DNA from: an uncultured bacterium
GTDB taxonomy: Bacteria; Patescibacteriota; Minisyncoccia; Moranbacterales; GWC2-37-73
DNA length: 35,112 nt
Direction: 5' to 3'
Assembly: GCA_903824515.1 (NCBI GenBank)
Contig: CAIJXA010000119.1
Coordinates: 1 to 35,112 of the forward strand
The position numbers and the translations under genes were made by a program. Shown here one piece after another: positions 15,982 to 24,500 of this stretch. Position 1 is the first letter of the stretch. Each line of letters starts with the position of its first letter. The notes under the pieces are model-generated. The model saw nothing but the letters and a program-made list of their open reading frames with translations. It was not told the DNA's origin and did not search any database.

Positions 15982-16593
15982 ATGAACATTGATTTTACAA
16001 ACGTGCCAAAACATTATGCAGCTAGAACTCAGGAGAAAATGCGCGAGGTTTTGATGAATCCGGCAGGTGAGGGACCCGCTGTTCATTATTATATGCTTAG
16101 AGGAGGAGTGGATCAAAAAAATACCACAGTTTGGGAGCCAGGCACAATTTCGGGAGAATATATCAAAACGTACGGTCACTACCACGTGGGAGATTTAAGT
16201 GAGAACTATTTTGTCGCTTTTGGACAAGGGGTTGCGCTGCTTCAGAAATTAGCTGAAGATGAAAGCGGTCAATTGATTGCTGATCAGGTTGAACAATTCA
16301 GGGCAATTGTGGTTAAGACTGGAGATAGTGTTTTTATGCCGCTGAAATTTGGTCATTTGGTAGCTAACACTGGTCAGACGTATCTGGTGACAATTGATGA
16401 CAGTCCAGTGGACTTTGACGATCGAGATCCCTCGAGTTTTCCAGGACATGCTGATTATGAATTGGTCAAGCAGATGCGTGGTTTTGCTTACTATGTTGTT
16501 GAGGGTGAAAATGGTCAGCCTGCCCTGAAAAGAAACTCACTTTATAAGTCTATTGTTGAGGAGGACCTGGGTGGTCTGAGCGTGATTGAATAA
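15982..16593 (+). CDS. Cupin-type glucose-6-phosphate isomerase
   Basis: This 203-residue single-domain cupin has a TYGHYH motif (His66, His68), Glu74 and a distal His125 in KFGHLVANTG, the four metal ligands of the archaeal-type phosphoglucose isomerase (Pfam GPI). The enzyme interconverts glucose-6-phosphate and fructose-6-phosphate, and it is unrelated to the common PGI fold. SGEYIKTYGHYHVGDLSE and GQGVALLQK are characteristic. The gene precedes manC, separated by a family B repeat. A weak TTGGTT (15924), 17-nt spacer and TATAAA (15947) could be its promoter. Fructose-6-phosphate is the precursor of the mannose branch. The cupin fold is certain and the isomerase assignment strong. Confidence 0.85.
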   Translation: MNIDFTNVPKHYAARTQEKMREVLMNPAGEGPAVHYYMLRGGVDQKNTTVWEPGTISGEYIKTYGHYHVGDLSENYFVAFGQGVALLQKLAEDESGQLIADQVEQFRAIVVKTGDSVFMPLKFGHLVANTGQTYLVTIDDSPVDFDDRDPSSFPGHADYELVKQMRGFAYYVVEGENGQPALKRNSLYKSIVEEDLGGLSVIE

Positions 16594-16630
16594 TGTTGTG
16601 GTATGAATTTATATTTTTTTAATAATGCAT

Positions 16631-16745
16631 TTTTATTATCTAGCAAAGTGAGCGACGCAGCAAAAGGTGATTTGCCTACGAGGCTTGCCTCGTGAGCCTG
16701 AAGGGTCCAGGGCTTGCCCTGGGGTATTAATACCCTTTTATTTAT
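16631..16745 (+). repeat. Family B repeat, copy 2 (without the hairpin insert)
   Basis: Same frame as copy 1 but reading gtgagcgacgcagc directly, without the 33-nt hairpin insert, so it shows the empty site. It ends with gggtattaataccc plus TTTTATTTA (16722-16743), a probable terminator for the isomerase gene. Confidence 0.9.
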
Positions 16746-16844
16746 ATTTCGCAAAGCATATTTCTATATATTTCCAATAGCTTTCTTTGCAGTTTAATTT
16801 TATAGACTTTATAACTTTTAATTCTAAAAATTAATAACTTATTT

Positions 16845-18224
16845 ATGTATTCCATTATCCTTTGTGGTGGCAGTGGTACACGACTTTGGCCGCTGTCACG
16901 AAAAAATTTTCCAAAACAGTTTCTGAAACTTTATAGTGACTTTTCTCTTTTGCAAGAAACATTTTTGCGAATGGAAAAAATCATGCCGGCCAAAAATATT
17001 TTTCTGATTACTAACAGTGAAAACTATTTTAATGTTTATAATCAAATCAGAGATATTTATCCTCAAGTCGTTAAAGAACAAATAGTTACTGAACCAGCTT
17101 CGCTAAACACTGCGCCGGCAATTGCATTGGGAATGAAATACTTGGTAGAAAAAATAAAGGTCAGCAAGAATGACCCGGTAATAATTTTGCCAGCAGATCA
17201 CTATATTGCAAAGCCCAAGATTTTCATTAGAATCGTGAAGCAGGCAATGCTACGCGTTGGCGGAAATATCGGCACAATTGGCATCACGCCACTTGGGCCT
17301 GAAACTGGCTTTGGTTATATCAAGAAAGGGAAAAAGGAAAATGGCTATTTCGCAGTTGATTCTTTCAAAGAAAAGCCTAGCAAAGAAGTTGCTCAGCAAT
17401 ATTTGCAATCTGGGCAATATGTCTGGAATTCCGGAATGTATATTTTTAGTGCTAAGACATTTGCAAGTGAACTCAGAAAATATTGTCCGACGCTTTCTAG
17501 TGCTTATGAAAAAAAATATGCTGATTTTGCAGCAGAGTTTGCAAGGCTTGAAGCCGAGGCGATTGACACAGCAATTTCTGAAAAATCCAAGAAAGTGATT
17601 GTTTTTGAGGGTGCTTTCGGTTGGAGTGATATTGGTTCTTTTGACGCTTTGGCAGATGTTTTGGCTGAAAAAAATTCGCTTCAAGAAAGACATATCTTGA
17701 TTGATAGCAAGAATGTTTTTGTGCATTCTTCAACGAATCGGCTGATTACAACAATTGGAGTCAGTGATTTGGTGGTTGTGGAAAACAATGATTGCATCTT
17801 GATTCACAAGCGGGGCCGAAGTGAAGATGTGAAAAAAATTGTCAGTCATCTCAAGGAGCATAGCTACAAAGAGATTGAGCATAATGTTGAGGTGCAGCGG
17901 CCTTGGGGAAAATATGAAGTTCTTATTGAAGATCAAAATCACAAAGTTAAAAAAATTACGGTTTATCCAAACTCTTCATTGAGTTTGCAGTCGCATGCTT
18001 ATCGTTCGGAGCACTGGGTGATCGTGAAAGGCACGGCGCAAGTCATTAATGGGGAAAATTTGTTGATTTTGCACGAAAATGAAAGCACCTTTATTTCACC
18101 GACAGCCAAACATCGCCTGTCAAATCCTGGTAAGACAAATCTTGAAATTATCGAGGTGCAAACAGGTGATTATTTGGAAGAGGATGACATCATCCACTAT
18201 GAAGATGATTATGGGCGAAAATAA
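16845..18224 (+). CDS. manC: Mannose-1-phosphate guanylyltransferase / mannose-6-phosphate isomerase (ManC/AlgA type)
   Basis: This 459-residue two-domain protein makes GDP-mannose from mannose-1-phosphate and GTP. The N-terminal nucleotidyltransferase carries GGSGTRLWPLSRKNFPKQF (about residues 8-26, the pyrophosphorylase signature), ILPADHYI, FKEKPSKEVA and WNSGMYIF. The C-terminal cupin, VQRPWGKYEVL...SLQSHAYRSEHWVIVKG (about 345-400), is the type II mannose-6-phosphate isomerase region. Both parts are complete, so one protein may cover two steps. With the mutase at 3468 it could complete the route from fructose-6-phosphate to GDP-mannose. The likely consumers are glycosyltransferases such as the one at 30715. 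The gene stands alone, between a family B repeat and the leader of the giant surface-protein gene. Confidence 0.94.
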   Translation: MYSIILCGGSGTRLWPLSRKNFPKQFLKLYSDFSLLQETFLRMEKIMPAKNIFLITNSENYFNVYNQIRDIYPQVVKEQIVTEPASLNTAPAIALGMKYLVEKIKVSKNDPVIILPADHYIAKPKIFIRIVKQAMLRVGGNIGTIGITPLGPETGFGYIKKGKKENGYFAVDSFKEKPSKEVAQQYLQSGQYVWNSGMYIFSAKTFASELRKYCPTLSSAYEKKYADFAAEFARLEAEAIDTAISEKSKKVIVFEGAFGWSDIGSFDALADVLAEKNSLQERHILIDSKNVFVHSSTNRLITTIGVSDLVVVENNDCILIHKRGRSEDVKKIVSHLKEHSYKEIEHNVEVQRPWGKYEVLIEDQNHKVKKITVYPNSSLSLQSHAYRSEHWVIVKGTAQVINGENLLILHENESTFISPTAKHRLSNPGKTNLEIIEVQTGDYLEEDDIIHYEDDYGRK

Positions 18225-18258
18225 TCTCGAATGATTTAGGCGTAGCAAATTGAGACTT

Positions 18259-18285
18259 AAAACTAGCTGGCTGACAGCTAGTTTT
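18259..18285 (+). terminator. Hairpin after manC, possible terminator
   Basis: The 11-bp stem aaaactagctg/cagctagtttt encloses gctga 34 nt after the manC stop. Its 3' side ends in TTTT but the following bases are AAAAT, so it is a modest terminator at best. Confidence 0.45.
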
Positions 18286-18538
18286 AAAATATTCAAAAAG
18301 GGTGTATACTTAAAATATACGATTCATCAAAATGGGATGAGAATTTTTAATAACGCTTCGTGCCTAAAATAAAATAAGAAATAATACCAAAAATCACTGG
18401 GGTGAGGATTGTTTGAGCTGATGAAAGCTGTAAGCAAGCAAAAATTTTGCAGCAAGAAAAAGCGTAGTCCTGCAAAAAAAATAATTACCCAAAAAAAGAC
18501 ATTATTAGGGGGGGAATACTTTTTTTACAAAGGTTTTT
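18286..18538 (+). other. Long leader of the giant surface-protein gene
   Basis: I see no gene here. TATACT at 18305-18310 may be a -10 box but has no good -35, and gtata...tatac frames it as a small inverted repeat. Further down are agct...agct, gcaaaa-a-ttttgc and gcag...ctgc pairings (about 18415-18475), then homopolymer runs (18474-18483, 18504-18511, G-run near 18508-18515, T-runs to the start codon). I could not match it to a known riboswitch class. Confidence 0.4.
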
Positions 18539-21500
18539 TTGTCTAGCAAAAAAACCAAAAAAACACTGAAAAAATCTTCATCAGAAATGCGGGTTTTTTC
18601 TGTTGGGCATTATTCAGCTTCAAAAAAGATTTTGATAATGCGAAATATTGAAAAGCGCCTTGATTTTAAAGAAATTAGCCTGAGCTTAAAGTTTTTTTCA
18701 AAGCATCTTTTTTCAATAACAAATAAATCAATTTTTTTGGCACATAAATTTGCTGATTTTCTTCTTAGGTTAATATTTCCGAAAAATGAAATTAAGAAAA
18801 CAAGAAAGCGCATCGTTGTTAGTCAAAAAACCCTGAAGGAGTTTATTTTCAAGCATGAGGCAAAAAATGAAAGTCATGGCGAGAAATATTGGAAGCGATA
18901 TTATCTTTCTGTTTTGCTAAAAAAGATGCATAAGGCAGCTGGGGATGCGCTTAAGGTCATTGGCGGTGCTTCTTGGCGTTTTTCAGTTTCATTGGGGGCG
19001 CTGCTGATTATTTTTTCAGTTTTGCCTTCAGTCCTCAGTGCGCCTCGTTCAATTTCAGTTTCAACTAGGGCTCAATGGGAAGCCGGAACACAATCAAACA
19101 CCAACGCATTAAGCTCGAGTGACGCTATTCAATTGAGTTCAGTTGGCAGCTGGAATGCTCGTGTTTGGTCGCCAACACCTGAGCCCATAAACGCAGGACA
19201 TTCTTCGGTTTCAATTGGAAATTACACCTATATTACCAGGGGACAAGCTGACAAGGCTTTTTGGCGATATGACAATAGTAAAAACAAATGGGAAACAATG
19301 CCAGATCTTCCTCAACCTGCCTACTTGGGTGCTGATATGACTTATTTATCTTCAACGGGAGATATTTATATGATTTTTGGAGGATATTCTTTGAAGTTTT
19401 ACAAATTTTCAACAACCTCTCAAACTTGGACAAAATTAACTGAGTTGTTAGATGCTCCATATTCTGGAGCTGCAATTGAAAATGACGGAACTAATATATA
19501 TTTTGCAAGAGGAAACAGTAGTACGGATTTTTATAAATATGATGTGGCTAGTGACCAATGGCTAAACAGGGCGCCCGTGACGGCAACTGTCAGTACGGGA
19601 GGAGATTTGGTTAATGGTCAGGATGGTTTCTTATATATTTTAAGAGGAAATCTGGGTGCTCAAATGTATCGCTATAACATAGCGAGCAATCTTTGGGAAA
19701 ATCGTACAGCTATAACAGCGGCCATTGCCGGAGATCAACGAGGTGCATACGCAAATGGATATTTATATTTTTTGAGATCCGGAAGTACGAATACTTTTTA
19801 TCGTTTTGATATAGCTGGCAATAGTTGGCTTGCACTTGCTGGGACAAATGAATTTGCTCCAATGGCAACAAATTCTTCTTCACTTTCTTATAACAGTAGT
19901 GAAAATAGAATTTATGGTTTTAGAAGTGTCGGCACAACAGATTTTTGGAAATTTAATCCTGCGCAAGGAACAAACGGTGAATGGATAAATCCCAAGCAAC
20001 TTATGGATGGAACCCTTGGTTTTGGTACGGGAGGAGATTTGATCTGGAACGGTCAGGTTGGGGCCTCAGCTTATCTTTATGCTACAAGGGGAGCGTCTAA
20101 TGGATTTAATCGTTATGATGTTGCCACGAATTCTTGGTCAACTAAAGCTAACTTGCCGTATAGCTTAAGCACTGACACAAAGGGTGTTTTGTGCGGTGGA
20201 AATGTATATTTTCTACAACCCGGAGCAACAACGTTTTACAGTTATACAGAAGATATCTGGACAACATTTTCGACTTCGCCAAATATTTTACCAGCCGCCG
20301 CCGGCGCTGGTAGTTCCATGGCTTGTGCCTCTGATAATGCAATTTATGCAATCAGGGGCGGAGGGACAAGTTCTTTTTACAAGTATGTTGTTGGCACTGG
20401 TTGGAGCACTCTTCCTGCAACTACTATTGGAACTGTGACCTATAATGCAAATATTGGTGCACGCGTTGTGGCAATTGGTACCAATGTTTACGCAATGATG
20501 GGTAATGGAGAAACGGCCTTTTTGAAATACAATGGAACAGTTTGGAGCTCGCTTAAGGCCACGCCCTTTGCCCAATATTACGGAACGGATATGACGACCT
20601 ATGGCGGAAAGATTTATGCAATTGCGGGCTATTATAAAAATGAATTTTGGGAATATAACCCAACTTCTGATGCTTGGAGAATGCTGCCGGAAAATCAGAA
20701 ATATCTTTTCGGCCGCGGGCCATATAACGGAGCATCGATTGAATATGCTGGGGGAACGTCATTTTATGCAACAACCGGTCAAGGCCTAGCAGATATGTGG
20801 AGCTATACCGGTTCTGCTACAAATTTTGTCTCTGCTGGAAATTACGTTAGTAAAACATTTGACCTTTCACATGTTGACAATTGGTTGTCATTTATTGCTA
20901 CCGATGCAAAACCCGCCAATACCGCTATTGCCTATGAAACCAGAACAAGTAGTGATCAAAGTTCCTGGTCAATTTGGCAAACAGTTTCAGGCACAAATAT
21001 CCAATCACCAGTAAATAGATATATTCAAGTGCGAATTAATTTGAGTACAACTGATGGCGTCAGTACTCCAACAGTTAATAATTTTCAAATTTCCTATAAT
21101 GCTGAAGAAAATTCTCCAAATAATCCGACCGTGATAAATGCTTTTTCTCAAAATGGTGGCGGACAAACACTTGCTTCTGGCAGCACGTATGCATATGACC
21201 ACCCATATTTTCAATGGTCAGGAGCAACGGACGCAGGATCTGGCGTAACAGGTTACTATGTATATTTTGGCTCAGACAATCAGGCAGACCCGGCTGTTAG
21301 TGGGATTTATCAAACAGCTTTGAACTATTTGGTCAATGACCCGCTTGAGCAAACAGCTCAAAACCAAGCAAAACCTTATTATCTACGGATTAAAACTAAA
21401 GATAACAATGGAAATATAAGTAGTGCCACTTGGCAAGCATTTACTTATGTTTATGGTGGAGCCTCGCCAATTCAGAGTCAAACAATTTCAACTAAAGACG

Positions 21501-24500
21501 ATTTTGACAAGGGAACTTTTTCTAGTAGCGTTTCTCGCAAAAATTTACCAACAGATGATGGCTCAATTAATCTTACTGGGATAAGTGGCCTTTGGAATCA
21601 AAGCAGGCTTTCAGTTCTTCCAGGTGGAGTGAGTTATGGAGCTGAATTTGCCTTGGGAAACTGCCAAGGTAACAGTAATCACTGCATTTATACGGCAGCA
21701 GGTAACAATTCTAATGTTTTTTATCGTTATGAAATTGAAACGGATACCTGGTCAACCAAAGCTGTTATCCCAACATTAGCGGCAGCTGTTTATTATGGTG
21801 GTTCACTTGTGGAAGGACCTCCAGGATATTTATTTTTGGCAAAAGGATATGTGCAAGCATCATTTTTGCAATATGAAATCGCAACTGACACTTGGACAAG
21901 TGTTGATAGTGCACCGAAGAATTTTGATTATGGAAGTAATCTTGCCTATGATGGCAGCCGATATATTTATGCAATGCCTGGTAATGATGACGCTGCCTAT
22001 CGTTATGATACTTGCAACGGGCAAGCGGGTTGCACGAGGGGTTGGACAACTCTGGCCAACGCAAATTTTGGCAATCCAAACACCGTAGATGGCCAAAAAG
22101 TGTATGAAGGTTCTGACAGTGTTTATGATAATCGAAACAATATTTACGTGCTGCAAGGAAATTTGTTACCTTACTTTGCAAAATATTCTATCAGTGGAGA
22201 CGCTTCTCATGGTGAAATTCACAACACCTGGACACCACTTGCTCCTGCGCCGGAAGGATTTTACGACGGCGGGAGTTTGGCTTTTGATGAAGCTTCCCAA
22301 TCAATTTTTGCTGTTGGCGGAAACAACGCAGGCACAGCAAATACGATTCAGAATTTCTACAAATATGACATTGCCTCAAACACCTGGTCAGTATTGCCTA
22401 ATGTCCCAGGGTTGGTGAGCTATGGAGGTTCAATGGTCAGCTATAATGGATATTTGTATTTGCAAAGAGGTGTTGGAACAACTAATTTTTATCGATTTAA
22501 TATTTCAAAAAATACTTGGGAGTTGCCGAATAATGGATTTTTTGGTCCAGCCGTGCCAACCGGAAACGGAACTGGAGTGAATTCATTTTTTCCATATACC
22601 GCTGGAACCTTTATGGTTTCTGATGGAGTTCAAAATTTGTTTATAACCAGAGGGGGCCTGGATAATACCTTTGGAAAATACGATGTCAGGACTGGTACTT
22701 TTAATGAGCTTGCCAGGCTTCCGGTTGGAGCAACCACTGGCGCGAGCATTACCTATGACAAAGATGATGGAAATATTTATTACGTTCCAGGAATTTTAAG
22801 TACTACTCGAACTGGATTTACAACGTATTTTTATAAATACAGTGTTGCAACCAATGTTTGGAGTGAAATTACAACTGATAGACCGCCAGGACAAGTGACG
22901 ACGGGATCAGCAATGACCTATGATGGAAGTCGCTACCTTTATTTAACTCAGGGTTCAAGCTATGTTTGGTGGCGTTATGATCCTCAGGGTGCCAGTGGAT
23001 CTCGATGGTCTGTGATGACACCAATGACGGCTGGAGCCTGCGTGGGAACAGCTGGAGATGGTTCAAAAATTATTTATAAAGGCGGTTATATTTATGTGAC
23101 CAGAGGCGGAACTACAACATCTGCATGTCGTTTCCAAATCGGAGGAGCATGGGCGGCGATGGGAGCTCTTCCTGCCACGGTTGCTGGCGGATCGGGAATT
23201 GCAGATTCAGGTGATGGATATTTGTATGTCACCAGGGGTGGCAACACAAATGATTATTATCGATATGATACGACACAGTCTTTGCCTGGCGTTTGGCAAA
23301 CGGTAAGTTCAACTGTTGACATGAAAGTTCCTGCCCTAGTGACAACTGGCGGTGTGCAAGCTTTTGCCGACAATAAAAATTGGATTATTTCAGGAGCTGG
23401 CACTAACTCATATGCTGATGGTCTTTATAGTTATTTGATTGGTTCAACTGGAAATGGAACTGGTTTTATGAAGAATGGTACTTACACTTCTCCTGTGCTG
23501 GATCTAGTCTCGGTTTATCATTGGGCAAATTTAACGGTTAATTATACCAAACCACTCAACACTTTTGTGAGTTTTGAAACACGAAGTTCTGCGGACGGTG
23601 TTAGTTGGTCCGCTTGGACTGTAACACTCAATGATAATGTTTCAGCAACGAAGCACATAATGACAATAAGCTCGCCGACTGCAACTTTTCTGCAAATCAG
23701 AGCTTCATTTTCTTCGTCAGATCAAGTTTATTCTCCAAATATTACTGACATGAAAGTAAATTATTATCAGGACACTGTTGCGCCAAACAATCCTTCGTCA
23801 GTGACTGCCTATAGCGATGCGTCTCGAGTAACTCAAATTCTGGAAGGCACTTGGGATAAACATCCAAATCCGAGTTTTGTTTGGCCTGAGGCAGCAGCTA
23901 CTGGAGGAGCAATGGATAATCCTGGCGGATCTGGAATTGCGGGATACTATGTTTATTTTGGTAATGATTCTAATGCTGACCCATTTACGCTTGGAACATT
24001 TCAAACTTCCAATGTGTACAATGCTGCTAATCTTATTTCTGGCAAGGCATATTATTTGAGAATAAAAGCTATTGATAATGCAAATATGATACCGGCAGAA
24101 AGTTACAGTGGCTTTGTGTATCAATATGATACGATTTCTCCTACGAATCCAACTACAATCTCCGTAACCCCAACGGGTTACACTGCAATAGATAAATATG
24201 ATTTTCTGTGGACTCCTGACGCAACGGATGATTATTCTGGAGTTGCCAAATTTCAATATCGAACTGATGGGGACGTTGCGAATGTCTGGAATGATATAAG
24301 TGATCCTAGTCTTTTCCAATTAACTATTCCCAATGCGAATCACGCAGCCGGTGCGTATCAATCAGGAAAAAACAAGTTTTATTTGCGAACTGTTGATAAT
24401 GCTGGCAATTTTTCCGAACCAATTGTGCAAGAATATTATTATAGCGCCAGCGCGCCGACCCCACCCCAAAATTTGGTAGTTGCACCACAAACTTCTCAAG

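Noticed and set aside
18330..18480. Known riboswitch (cobalamin, c-di-GMP, c-di-AMP) in the giant gene leader
   Set aside because: I compared the sequence with the core motifs I remember for these classes and found no convincing match, so it is left as an unassigned leader.
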